A stretch of DNA of 64,000 bases from Eledone cirrhosa (Eukaryota > Mollusca > Cephalopoda > Octopoda > Eledonidae): assembly GCA_964016885.1 (NCBI GenBank), contig OZ024759.1:1129001-1193000 (forward strand), in the 5' to 3' direction. How positions within the stretch are numbered: the stretch's first letter is position 1; each line of letters begins with the position of its first letter. The notes under the pieces were generated by a model. It made no database searches and was not told the DNA's origin. It worked only from the letters and a program-made list of their open reading frames with translations. Shown here piece by piece: positions 1 to 14,300 of the stretch. Position numbers and translations under genes: made by a program.

Positions 1-287
1 ATTGTACCATGACACAGTCTATATTAGTAACATGACATAGTCTATATTAGTAACATGACACAGTCTATATTAGTAACATGACAGTCTATATTAGTAACAT
101 GACAAAGTCTATATTAGTAACATGACAAAGTCTATATTAGTATCATGACAAAGTCTATATTAGTAGCATGACAGTCTATATTAGTAACATGACAAAGTCT
201 ATATTAGTAACATGACACAGTCTATATTAGTAACATGACAAAGTCTATATTAGTAACATGACACAGTCTATATTAGTAACATGACAT

Positions 288-1806
288 AGTCTATATTAGT
301 AACATGACAAAGTCTATATTAGTAGCATGACACAGTCTAAATTAGTAACATGACACAGTCTATATTAGTAACATGACAGTCTATATTAGTAACATGACAC
401 AGTCTATATTAGTAACATGACAAAGTCTATATTAGTAGTATGACAAAGTCTATATTAGTAACATGACAGTCTATATTAGTAACATGACAAAGTCTATATT
501 AGTAGCATGACAAAGTCTATATTAGTAGCATGACACAGTCTATATTAGTAACATGACACAGTCTATATTAGTAACATGACACAGTCTATATTAGTAACAT
601 GACAAAGTCTATATTAGTAGCATGACAAAGTCTATATTAGTAACATGACAAAGTCTATATTAGTAACATGACACAGTCTATATTAGTAACATGACAAAGT
701 CTATATTAGTAACATGACAAAGTCTATATTAGTAACATGACAGTCTATATTAGTAACATGACAAAGTCTATATTAGTAACATGACAAAGTCTCTATTAGT
801 AACATGACAAAGTCTATATTAGTAACATGACAGTCTATATTAGTAACATGACAAAGTCTCTATTAGTAACATGACAAAGTCTATATTAGTAACATGACAG
901 TCTATATTAGTAACATGACAAAGTCTATATTAGTAACATGACAGTCTATATTGTAACATGACACAGTCTATATTAGTAACATGACACAGTTTATATTAGT
1001 AACATGACATAGTCTATATTAGTAACATGATAAAGTCTATATTAGTAACATAACAGTCTATATTGTAACATGACACAGTCTATATTAGTAACATGACACA
1101 GTCTATATTAGTAACATGACAGTCTATATTAGTAACATGACAAAGTCTATATTAGTAACATGACAAAGTCTATATTAGTAACATGACAAAGTCTATATTA
1201 GTAACATGACAAAGTCTATATTAGTAGCATGACACAGTCTATATTAGTAACATGACAAAGTCTATATTAGTAACATGACACAGTCTATATTAGTAACATG
1301 ACAAAGTCTATATTAGTAGCATGACAAAGTCTATATTAGTAACATGACACAGTCTATATTAGTAACATGACAAAGTCTATATTAGTAACATGACACTGTC
1401 TATATTAGTAACTTGACAAAGTCTATATTAGTAACATGACACAGTGTATATTAGTAACATGACACAGTCTATATTAGTAACATGACAAAGTCTATATTAG
1501 TAGCATGACAAAGTCTATATTAGTAACATGACAAAGTCTATATTAGTAACATGACACAGTCTGTGTTAGTAACATGACAAAGTCTATATTAGTAACATGA
1601 CAAAGTCTATATTAGTAACATGACACATTCTATATTAGTAACATGACAAAGTCTATATTAGTAACATGACAGTCTATATTAGTAACATGACAAAGTCTAT
1701 ATTAGTAACATGACAGTCTATATTAGTAACATGACAACGTCTATATTAGTAACATCACACAGTCTATATTAGTAACATGACAAAGTCTATATTAGTAACA
1801 TGGCAA
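288..1806 (+). repeat. 1,519-bp higher-order unit, copy 1
   Basis: First of two adjacent 1,519-bp units. Rare variants recur at exactly this offset: TCTAAATT at 336 and 1855, GTGTATAT at 1444 and 2963, CTGTGTTAG at 1561 and 3080. The unit counts out as 57 monomers of 23 bp, 8 of 21 bp and 2 of 20 bp (67 monomers, 1,519 bp). The left limit is set by mismatches at 284 and 287 against 1803 and 1806. Edges are accurate to about one monomer. The same unit recurs in part near 24.6-26.0 kb. Confidence 0.88.
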
Positions 1807-3325
1807 AGTCTATATTAGTAACATGACAAAGTCTATATTAGTAGCATGACACAGTCTAAATTAGTAACATGACACAGTCTATATTAGTAACATGACAGTC
1901 TATATTAGTAACATGACACAGTCTATATTAGTAACATGACAAAGTCTATATTAGTAGTATGACAAAGTCTATATTAGTAACATGACAGTCTATATTAGTA
2001 ACATGACAAAGTCTATATTAGTAGCATGACAAAGTCTATATTAGTAGCATGACACAGTCTATATTAGTAACATGACACAGTCTATATTAGTAACATGACA
2101 CAGTCTATATTAGTAACATGACAAAGTCTATATTAGTAGCATGACAAAGTCTATATTAGTAACATGACAAAGTCTATATTAGTAACATGACACAGTCTAT
2201 ATTAGTAACATGACAAAGTCTATATTAGTAACATGACAAAGTCTATATTAGTAACATGACAGTCTATATTAGTAACATGACAAAGTCTATATTAGTAACA
2301 TGACAAAGTCTCTATTAGTAACATGACAAAGTCTATATTAGTAACATGACAGTCTATATTAGTAACATGACAAAGTCTCTATTAGTAACATGACAAAGTC
2401 TATATTAGTAACATGACAGTCTATATTAGTAACATGACAAAGTCTATATTAGTAACATGACAGTCTATATTGTAACATGACACAGTCTATATTAGTAACA
2501 TGACACAGTTTATATTAGTAACATGACATAGTCTATATTAGTAACATGATAAAGTCTATATTAGTAACATAACAGTCTATATTGTAACATGACACAGTCT
2601 ATATTAGTAACATGACACAGTCTATATTAGTAACATGACAGTCTATATTAGTAACATGACAAAGTCTATATTAGTAACATGACAAAGTCTATATTAGTAA
2701 CATGACAAAGTCTATATTAGTAACATGACAAAGTCTATATTAGTAGCATGACACAGTCTATATTAGTAACATGACAAAGTCTATATTAGTAACATGACAC
2801 AGTCTATATTAGTAACATGACAAAGTCTATATTAGTAGCATGACAAAGTCTATATTAGTAACATGACACAGTCTATATTAGTAACATGACAAAGTCTATA
2901 TTAGTAACATGACACTGTCTATATTAGTAACTTGACAAAGTCTATATTAGTAACATGACACAGTGTATATTAGTAACATGACACAGTCTATATTAGTAAC
3001 ATGACAAAGTCTATATTAGTAGCATGACAAAGTCTATATTAGTAACATGACAAAGTCTATATTAGTAACATGACACAGTCTGTGTTAGTAACATGACAAA
3101 GTCTATATTAGTAACATGACAAAGTCTATATTAGTAACATGACACATTCTATATTAGTAACATGACAAAGTCTATATTAGTAACATGACAGTCTATATTA
3201 GTAACATGACAAAGTCTATATTAGTAACATGACAGTCTATATTAGTAACATGACAACGTCTATATTAGTAACATCACACAGTCTATATTAGTAACATGAC
3301 AAAGTCTATATTAGTAACATGGCAA
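1807..3325 (+). repeat. 1,519-bp higher-order unit, copy 2
   Basis: Tandem copy of the preceding unit; every marker I checked is conserved at an offset of 1,519 bp. Homology with copy 1 runs to about 3362, where copy 1 has a GCATGAC monomer and this copy has ACATGAC followed by a 21-bp monomer. Its last part, from about 2985, also belongs to the segment repeated at +8,316 bp, so this is where two levels of duplication overlap. Confidence 0.86.
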
Positions 3326-3424
3326 AGTCTATATTAGTAACATGACAAAGTCTATATTAGTAACATGACAGTCTATATTAGTAACATGACAAAGTCTATA
3401 TTAGTAACATGACAAAGTCTATAT

Positions 3425-6086
3425 TAGTAACATGACAGTCTATATTAGTAACATGACACAGTCTATATTAGTAACATGACAAAGTCTATATTAGTAACAT
3501 GACACAGTCTATATTAGTAACATGACACAGTCTATATTAGTAACATGACACAGTTTATATTAGTAACATGACAAAGTCTATATTAGTAACATGACAAAGT
3601 CTATATTAGTAACATGGCAGTCTATATTAGTAACATGACAAAGTCTATATTAGTAACATGACACAGTCTATATTAGTAACATGACAAAGACTCTATTAGT
3701 AACATGACAAAGTCTATATTAGTAACATGACAGTCTATATTAGTAACATGACAAAATCTATATTAGTAACATGACAGTCTATATTAGTAACATGACAAAG
3801 TCTATATTAGTAACATGACAGTCTATATTGTACCATGACACAGTCTATATTAGTAACATGACATAGTCTATATTAGTAACATGACAAAGTCTATATTAGT
3901 AACATGACAGCCTATATTGTAACATGACACAGTCTATATTAGTAACATGACACAGTCTATATTAGTAACATGACAGTCTATATTAGTAACATGACACAGT
4001 CTATATTAGTAACATGACACAGTCTATATTAGTAACATGACAGTCTATATTAGTAGCATGGCAATGTCTATATTAGTAACATGACACAGTCTATATTAGT
4101 AACAAGACATAGTCTATATTAGTAACATGACAAAGTCTATATTAGTAACATGACACAGTCTATATTAGTAACATGACAAAGTCTATATTAGTAGCATGAC
4201 AAAGTCTATATTAGTAACATGACACAGTCTATATTAGTAACATGACAAAGTCTATATTAGTAACGTGACAAAGTCTATATTAGTAACATGACAAAGTCTA
4301 TATTAGTAACATGACTAAGTCTATATTAGTAACATGACACAGTCTATATTAGTAACATGACAGTCTATATTAGTAGCATGACAAAGTCTATATTAGTAAC
4401 ATGACACAGTCTATATTAGTAACATGACACAGTCTATATTAGTAACATGACACAGTCTATATTAGTAACATGACAGTCTATATTAGTAACATGACAAAGT
4501 CTATATTAGTAACATGGCAAAGTCTATGTTAGTAACATGACAAAGTCTATATTAGTAACATGACAGTCTATATTAGTAACATGACACATTCTATATTAGT
4601 AACATGACAAAGTCTATATTAGTAGCATGACAAAGTCTATATTAGTAACATGACAGTCTATATTAGTAACATGCCAAAGTCTATATTAGTAGCATGACAA
4701 AGTCTATATTAGTAACATGACACAGTCTATATTAGTAACATGACACAGTCTATATTAGTAACATGACAGTCTATATTAGTAACATGACACAGTCTATATT
4801 AGTAACATGACAAAGTCTATATTAGTAACATGACACAGTCTATATTAGTAACATGACACAGTCTATATTAGTAACATGACACAGTTTATATTAGTAACAT
4901 GACAAAGTCTATATTAGTAACATGACAAAGTCTATATTAGTAACATGGCAGTCTATATTAGTAACATGACAAAGTCTATATTAGTAACATGACACAGTCT
5001 ATATTAGTAACATGACAAAGACTCTATTAGTAACATGACAAAGTCTATATTAGTAACATGACAGTCTATATTAGTAACATGACAAAATCTATATTAGTAA
5101 CATGACAGTCTATATTAGTAACATGACAAAGTCTATATTAGTAACATGACAGTCTATATTGTACCATGACACAGTCTATATTAGTAACATGACATAGTCT
5201 ATATTAGTAACATGACAAAGTCTATATTAGTAACATGACAGCCTATATTGTAACATGACACAGTCTATATTAGTAACATGACACAGTCTATATTAGTAAC
5301 ATGACAGTCTATATTAGTAACATGACACAGTCTATATTAGTAACATGACACAGTCTATATTAGTAACATGACAGTCTATATTAGTAGCATGGCAATGTCT
5401 ATATTAGTAACATGACACAGTCTATATTAGTAACAAGACATAGTCTATATTAGTAACATGACAAAGTCTATATTAGTAACATGACACAGTCTATATTAGT
5501 AACATGACAAAGTCTATATTAGTAGCATGACAAAGTCTATATTAGTAACATGACACAGTCTATATTAGTAACATGACAAAGTCTATATTAGTAACGTGAC
5601 AAAGTCTATATTAGTAACATGACAAAGTCTATATTAGTAACATGACTAAGTCTATATTAGTAACATGACACAGTCTATATTAGTAACATGACAGTCTATA
5701 TTAGTAGCATGACAAAGTCTATATTAGTAACATGACACAGTCTATATTAGTAACATGACACAGTCTATATTAGTAACATGACACAGTCTATATTAGTAAC
5801 ATGACAGTCTATATTAGTAACATGACAAAGTCTATATTAGTAACATGGCAAAGTCTATGTTAGTAACATGACAAAGTCTATATTAGTAACATGACAGTCT
5901 ATATTAGTAACATGACACATTCTATATTAGTAACATGACAAAGTCTATATTAGTAGCATGACAAAGTCTATATTAGTAACATGACAGTCTATATTAGTAA
6001 CATGCCAAAGTCTATATTAGTAGCATGACAAAGTCTATATTAGTAACATGACACAGTCTATATTAGTAACATGACACAGTCTATAT
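3425..6086 (+). repeat. 1,331-bp tandem pair (first of four in the window)
   Basis: Two adjacent 1,331-bp units, about 3425-4755 and 4756-6086. Markers at +1,331: TTGTACC 3828 and 5159, CAGTTTAT context 3553 and 4884. The landmark-to-landmark unit counts as 47 monomers of 23 bp, 10 of 21 bp and 2 of 20 bp (59 monomers). After about 6086 the second copy runs into a different context. The same pair recurs with landmarks at 8009/9340, 12144/13475 and 16325/17656, so this doublet was later copied as a block. Confidence 0.86.
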
Positions 6087-7183
6087 TAGTAACATGACAC
6101 AGTCTATATTAGTAGCATGACAAAGTCTATATTAGTAACATGACAAAGTCTATATTAGTAACATGACAAAGTCTATATTAGTAACATGACAAAGTCTATA
6201 TTAGTAACATGACACAGTGTATATTAGTAATATGACAGTCTATATTAGTAGCATGACAATGTCTATATTAGTAACATGACAAAGTCTATATTAGTAACAT
6301 GACACAGTCTATATTAGAAACATGACACAGTCTATATTAGTAACATGACAAAGTCTCTATTAGTAACATGACAAAGTCTATATTAGTAACATGACAGTCT
6401 ATATTAGTAACATGACAAAGTCTATATTAGTAACATGACAGTCTATATTGTAACATGACACAGTCTATATTAGTAACATGACACAGTTTATATTAGTAAC
6501 ATGACATAGTCTATATTAGTAACATGATAAAGTCTATATTAGTAACATGACAGTCTATATTGTAACATGACACAGTCTATATTAGTAACATGACACAGTC
6601 TATATTAGTAACATGACAGTCTATATTAGTAACATGACAAAGTCTATATTAGTAACATGACAAAGTCTATATTAGTAACATGACAAAGTCTATATTAGTA
6701 ACATGACAAAGTCTATATTAGTAGCATGACACAGTCTATATTAGTAACATGACAAAGTCTATATTAGTAACATGACACAGTCTATATTAGTAACATGACA
6801 AAGTCTATATTAGTAGCATGACAAAGTCTATATTAGTAACATGACACAGTCTATATTAGTAACATGACAAAGTCTATATTAGTAACATGACACTGTCTAT
6901 ATTAGTAACTTGACAAAGTCTATATTAGTAACATGACACAGTGTATATTAGTAACATGACACAGTCTATATTAGTAACATGACAAAGTCTATATTAGTAG
7001 CATGACAAAGTCTATATTAGTAACATGACAAAGTCTATATTAGTAACATGACACAGTCTATGTTAGTAACATGACAAAGTCTATATTAGTAACATGACAA
7101 AGTCTATATTAGTAACATGACACATTCTATATTAGTAACATGACAAAGTCTATATTAGTAACATGGCAAAGTCTATATTAGTA

Positions 7184-7677
7184 ACATGACAGTCTATATT
7201 AGTAACATGACAAAGTCTATATTAGTAACATCACACAGTCTATATTAGTAACATGACAAAGTCTATATTAGTAACATGGCAAAGTCTATATTAGTAACAT
7301 GACAAAGTCTATATTAGTAACATGACAGTCTATATTAGTAACATGACAAAGTCTATATTAGTAACATGACAAAGTCTATATTAGTAACATGACAGTCTAT
7401 ATTAGTAACATGACAAAGTCTATATTAGTAACATGACAGTCTATATTAGTAACATGACAAAGTCTATATTAGTAACATCACACAGTCTATATTAGTAACA
7501 TGACAAAGTCTATATTAGTAACATGGCAAAGTCTATATTAGTAACATGACAAAGTCTATATTAGTAACATGACAGTCTATATTAGTAACATGACAAAGTC
7601 TATATTAGTAACATGACAAAGTCTATATTAGTAACATGACAGTCTATATTAGTAACATGACACAGTCTATATTAGTA
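7184..7677 (+). repeat. 247-bp local tandem duplication (11 monomers)
   Basis: The rare ACATCACACAG monomer occurs at about 7229 and again 247 bp later. It is followed each time by AAA, GGCAAAG and AAA monomers, a 21-bp monomer, two AAA monomers and a 21-bp monomer. One unit is 8 long plus 3 short monomers, 247 bp. The duplication recurs near 15.5-15.95 kb in the segment offset by 8,316 bp, so it happened before that larger event. The right edge of the second unit is soft because it diverges after its eighth monomer. Confidence 0.78.
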
Positions 7678-10600
7678 ACATGACAAAGTCTATATTAGTA
7701 ACATGACACAGTCTATATTAGTAACATGACACAGTCTATATTAGTAACATGACACAGTTTATATTAGTAACATGACAAAGTCTATATTAGTAACATGACA
7801 AAGTCTATATTAGTAACATGGCAGTCTATATTAGTAACATGACACAGTCTATATTAGTAACATGACAAAGACTCTATTAGTAACATGACAAAGTCTATAT
7901 TAGTAACATGACAGTCTATATTAGTAACATGACAAAATCTATATTAGTAACATGACAGTCTATATTAGTAACATGACAAAGTCTATATTAGTAACATGAC
8001 AGTCTATATTGTACCATGACACAGTCTATATTAGTAACATGACATAGTCTATATTAGTAACATGACAAAGTCTATATTAGTAACATGACAGCCTATATTG
8101 TAACATGACACAGTCTATATTAGTAACATGACACAGTCTATATTAGTAACATGACAGTCTATATTAGTAACATGACACAGTCTATATTAGTAACATGACA
8201 CAGTCTATATTAGTAACATGACAGTCTATATTAGTAGCATGGCAATGTCTATATTAGTAACATGACACAGTCTATATTAGTAACAAGACATAGTCTATAT
8301 TAGTAACATGACAAAGTCTATATTAGTAACATGACACAGTCTATATTAGTAACATGACAAAGTCTATATTAGTAGCATGACAAAGTCTATATTAGTAACA
8401 TGACACAGTCTATATTAGTAACATGACAAAGTCTATATTAGTAACGTGACAAAGTCTATATTAGTAACATGACAAAGTCTATATTAGTAACATGACTAAG
8501 TCTATATTAGTAACATGACACAGTCTATATTAGTAACATGACAGTCTATATTAGTAGCATGACAAAGTCTATATTAGTAACATGACACAGTCTATATTAG
8601 TAACATGACACAGTCTATATTAGTAACATGACACAGTCTATATTAGTAACATGACAGTCTATATTAGTAACATGACAAAGTCTATATTAGTAACATGGCA
8701 AAGTCTATGTTAGTAACATGACAAAGTCTATATTAGTAACATGACAGTCTATATTAGTAACATGACACATTCTATATTAGTAACATGACAAAGTCTATAT
8801 TAGTAGCATGACAAAGTCTATATTAGTAACATGACAGTCTATATTAGTAACATGCCAAAGTCTATATTAGTAGCATGACAAAGTCTATATTAGTAACATG
8901 ACACAGTCTATATTAGTAACATGACACAGTCTATATTAGTAACATGACAGTCTATATTAGTAACATGACACAGTCTATATTAGTAACATGACAAAGTCTA
9001 TATTAGTAACATGACACAGTCTATATTAGTAACATGACACAGTCTATATTAGTAACATGACACAGTTTATATTAGTAACATGACAAAGTCTATATTAGTA
9101 ACATGACAAAGTCTATATTAGTAACATGGCAGTCTATATTAGTAACATGACAAAGTCTATATTAGTAACATGACACAGTCTATATTAGTAACATGACAAA
9201 GACTCTATTAGTAACATGACAAAGTCTATATTAGTAACATGACAGTCTATATTAGTAACATGACAAAATCTATATTAGTAACATGACAGTCTATATTAGT
9301 AACATGACAAAGTCTATATTAGTAACATGACAGTCTATATTGTACCATGACACAGTCTATATTAGTAACATGACATAGTCTATATTAGTAACATGACAAA
9401 GTCTATATTAGTAACATGACAGCCTATATTGTAACATGACACAGTCTATATTAGTAACATGACACAGTCTATATTAGTAACATGACAGTCTATATTAGTA
9501 ACATGACACAGTCTATATTAGTAACATGACACAGTCTATATTAGTAACATGACAGTCTATATTAGTAGCATGGCAATGTCTATATTAGTAACATGACACA
9601 GTCTATATTAGTAACAAGACATAGTCTATATTAGTAACATGACAAAGTCTATATTAGTAACATGACACAGTCTATATTAGTAACATGACAAAGTCTATAT
9701 TAGTAGCATGACAAAGTCTATATTAGTAACATGACACAGTCTATATTAGTAACATGACAAAGTCTATATTAGTAACGTGACAAAGTCTATATTAGTAACA
9801 TGACAAAGTCTATATTAGTAACATGACTAAGTCTATATTAGTAACATGACACAGTCTATATTAGTAACATGACAGTCTATATTAGTAGCATGACAAAGTC
9901 TATATTAGTAACATGACACAGTCTATATTAGTAACATGACACAGTCTATATTAGTAACATGACACAGTCTATATTAGTAACATGACAGTCTATATTAGTA
10001 ACATGACACAGTCTATATTAGTAACATGGCAAAGTCTATGTTAGTAACATGACAAAGTCTATATTAGTAACATGACAGTCTATATTAGTAACATGACACA
10101 TTCTATATTAGTAACATGACAAAGTCTATATTAGTAGCATGACAAAGTCTATATTAGTAACATGACAGTCTATATTAGTAACATGCCAAAGTCTATATTA
10201 GTAGCATGACAAAGTCTATATTAGTAACATGACACAGTCTATATTAGTAACATGACACAGTCTATATTAGTAACATGACACAGTCTATATTAGTAGCATG
10301 ACAAAGTCTATATTAGTAACATGACAAAGTCTATATTAGTAACATGACAAAGTCTATATTAGTAACATGACAAAGTCTATATTAGTAACATGACACAGTG
10401 TATATTAGTAATATGACAGTCTATATTAGTAGCATGACAATGTCTATATTAGTAACATGACAAAGTCTATATTAGTAACATGACACAGTCTATATTAGAA
10501 ACATGACACAGTCTATATTAGTAACATGACAAAGTCTATATTAGTAACATGACACAGTCTATATTAGTAACATGACAAAGTCTATATTAGTAACATGACA

Positions 10601-10973
10601 AAGTCTATATTAGTAACATGACAGTCTATATTAGTAACATGACAAAGTCTATATTAGTAACATGACAAAGTCTCTATTAGTAACATGACAAAGTCTATAT
10701 TAGTAACATGACAAAGTCTCTATTAGTAACATGACAAAGTCTATATTAGTAACATGACAGTCTATATTAGTAACATGACAAAGTCTATATTAGTAACATG
10801 ACAGTCTATATTGTAACATGACACAGTCTATATTAGTAACATGACACAGTTTATATTAGTAACATGACATAGTCTATATTAGTAACATGACAAAGTCTAT
10901 ATTAGTAACATGACAGTCTATATTGTAACATGACACAGTCTATATTAGTAACATGACACAGTCTATATTAGTA

Positions 10974-11383
10974 ACATGACAGTCTATATTAGTAACATGA
11001 CAAAGTCTATATTAGTAACATGACAAAGTCTATATTAGTAACATGACAAAGTCTATATTAGTAACATGACAAAGTCTATATTAGTAGCATGACACAGTCT
11101 ATATTAGTAACATGACAAAGTCTATATTAGTAGCATGACAAAGTCTATATTAGTAACATGACAAAGTCTATATTAGTAACATGACAGTCTATATTAGTAA
11201 CATGACAAAGTCTATATTAGTAACATGACAAAGTCTATATTAGTAACATGACAAAGTCTATATTAGTAACATGACAAAGTCTATATTAGTAGCATGACAC
11301 AGTCTATATTAGTAACATGACAAAGTCTATATTAGTAGCATGACAAAGTCTATATTAGTAACATGACAAAGTCTATATTAGTA
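10974..11383 (+). repeat. 205-bp perfect local tandem duplication (9 monomers)
   Basis: Units 10974-11178 and 11179-11383 carry the same nine monomers in the same order: one 21-bp, four AAA, one G-initial ACA, one AAA, one G-initial AAA, one AAA. That is 21 + 8x23 = 205 bp. I read no difference between the units. It sits exactly where the first 8.3-kb segment gives way to the second, so it may be the junction product of that exchange. Confidence 0.88.
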
Positions 11384-14300
11384 ACATGACACAGTCTGTG
11401 TTAGTAACATGACAAAGTCTATATTAGTAACATGACAAAGTCTATATTAGTAACATGACACATTCTATATTAGTAACATGACAAAGTCTATATTAGTAAC
11501 ATGACAGTCTATATTAGTAACATGACAAAGTCTATATTAGTAACATGACAGTCTATATTAGTAACATGACAACGTCTATATTAGTAACATCACACAGTCT
11601 ATATTAGTAACATGACAAAGTCTATATTAGTAACATGGCAAAGTCTATATTAGTAACATGACAAAGTCTATATTAGTAACATGACAGTCTATATTAGTAA
11701 CATGACAAAGTCTATATTAGTAACATGACAAAGTCTATATTAGTAACATGACAGTCTATATTAGTAACATGACACAGTCTATATTAGTAACATGACAAAG
11801 TCTATATTAGTAACATGACACAGTCTATATTAGTAACATGACACAGTCTATATTAGTAACATGACACAGTTTATATTAGTAACATGACAAAGTCTATATT
11901 AGTAACATGACAAAGTCTATATTAGTAACATGGCAGTCTATATTAGTAACATGACAAAGTCTATATTAGTAACATGACACAGTCTATATTAGTAACATGA
12001 CAAAGACTCTATTAGTAACATGACAAAGTCTATATTAGTAACATGACAGTCTATATTAGTAACATGACAAAATCTATATTAGTAACATGACAGTCTATAT
12101 TAGTAACATGACAAAGTCTATATTAGTAACATGACAGTCTATATTGTACCATGACACAGTCTATATTAGTAACATGACATAGTCTATATTAGTAACATGA
12201 CAAAGTCTATATTAGTAACATGACAGCCTATATTGTAACATGACACAGTCTATATTAGTAACATGACACAGTCTATATTAGTAACATGACAGTCTATATT
12301 AGTAACATGACACAGTCTATATTAGTAACATGACACAGTCTATATTAGTAACATGACAGTCTATATTAGTAGCATGGCAATGTCTATATTAGTAACATGA
12401 CACAGTCTATATTAGTAACAAGACATAGTCTATATTAGTAACATGACAAAGTCTATATTAGTAACATGACACAGTCTATATTAGTAACATGACAAAGTCT
12501 ATATTAGTAGCATGACAAAGTCTATATTAGTAACATGACACAGTCTATATTAGTAACATGACAAAGTCTATATTAGTAACGTGACAAAGTCTATATTAGT
12601 AACATGACAAAGTCTATATTAGTAACATGACTAAGTCTATATTAGTAACATGACACAGTCTATATTAGTAACATGACAGTCTATATTAGTAGCATGACAA
12701 AGTCTATATTAGTAACATGACACAGTCTATATTAGTAACATGACACAGTCTATATTAGTAACATGACACAGTCTATATTAGTAACATGACAGTCTATATT
12801 AGTAACATGACAAAGTCTATATTAGTAACATGGCAAAGTCTATGTTAGTAACATGACAAAGTCTATATTAGTAACATGACAGTCTATATTAGTAACATGA
12901 CACATTCTATATTAGTAACATGACAAAGTCTATATTAGTAGCATGACAAAGTCTATATTAGTAACATGACAGTCTATATTAGTAACATGCCAAAGTCTAT
13001 ATTAGTAGCATGACAAAGTCTATATTAGTAACATGACACAGTCTATATTAGTAACATGACACAGTCTATATTAGTAACATGACAGTCTATATTAGTAACA
13101 TGACACAGTCTATATTAGTAACATGACAAAGTCTATATTAGTAACATGACACAGTCTATATTAGTAACATGACACAGTCTATATTAGTAACATGACACAG
13201 TTTATATTAGTAACATGACAAAGTCTATATTAGTAACATGACAAAGTCTATATTAGTAACATGGCAGTCTATATTAGTAACATGACAAAGTCTATATTAG
13301 TAACATGACACAGTCTATATTAGTAACATGACAAAGACTCTATTAGTAACATGACAAAGTCTATATTAGTAACATGACAGTCTATATTAGTAACATGACA
13401 AAATCTATATTAGTAACATGACAGTCTATATTAGTAACATGACAAAGTCTATATTAGTAACATGACAGTCTATATTGTACCATGACACAGTCTATATTAG
13501 TAACATGACATAGTCTATATTAGTAACATGACAAAGTCTATATTAGTAACATGACAGCCTATATTGTAACATGACACAGTCTATATTAGTAACATGACAC
13601 AGTCTATATTAGTAACATGACAGTCTATATTAGTAACATGACACAGTCTATATTAGTAACATGACACAGTCTATATTAGTAACATGACAGTCTATATTAG
13701 TAGCATGGCAATGTCTATATTAGTAACATGACACAGTCTATATTAGTAACAAGACATAGTCTATATTAGTAACATGACAAAGTCTATATTAGTAACATGA
13801 CACAGTCTATATTAGTAACATGACAAAGTCTATATTAGTAGCATGACAAAGTCTATATTAGTAACATGACACAGTCTATATTAGTAACATGACAAAGTCT
13901 ATATTAGTAACGTGACAAAGTCTATATTAGTAACATGACAAAGTCTATATTAGTAACATGACTAAGTCTATATTAGTAACATGACACAGTCTATATTAGT
14001 AACATGACAGTCTATATTAGTAGCATGACAAAGTCTATATTAGTAACATGACACAGTCTATATTAGTAACATGACACAGTCTATATTAGTAACATGACAC
14101 AGTCTATATTAGTAACATGACAGTCTATATTAGTAACATGACAAAGTCTATATTAGTAACATGGCAAAGTCTATGTTAGTAACATGACAAAGTCTATATT
14201 AGTAACATGACAGTCTATATTAGTAACATGACACATTCTATATTAGTAACATGACAAAGTCTATATTAGTAGCATGACAAAGTCTATATTAGTAACATGA

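Larger units (their letters stand above)
2985..11120 (+). repeat. 8.1-kb higher-order segment, copy 1 (offset 8,316 bp)
   Basis: This segment matches 11301-19436 at a constant +8,316 bp. Checked markers: CTGTGTTAG 3080 and 11396; TTGTACC 3828/12144, 5159/13475, 8009/16325 and 9340/17656; GTGTATAT 6941 and 15257. Before about 2985 the two regions differ (GTGTATAT at 2963 has no partner at 11279). After 11120 they diverge again. It contains two 1,331-bp tandem pairs and one 247-bp pair. The constant offset across about 8 kb means no net indel between the copies over that span. Confidence 0.87.

Noticed and set aside
1409..1440. Bacterial promoter: AACTTGACAAAG gives a perfect -35 TTGACA, with TATATT as -10 (also near 2931, 6909, 15224, 25859)
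   Set aside because: The TATATT that follows is only 5 bp away and the next is about 28 bp away, neither near 17 bp. TTGACA arises from one substitution in a repeat, and the array is not bacterial in character.
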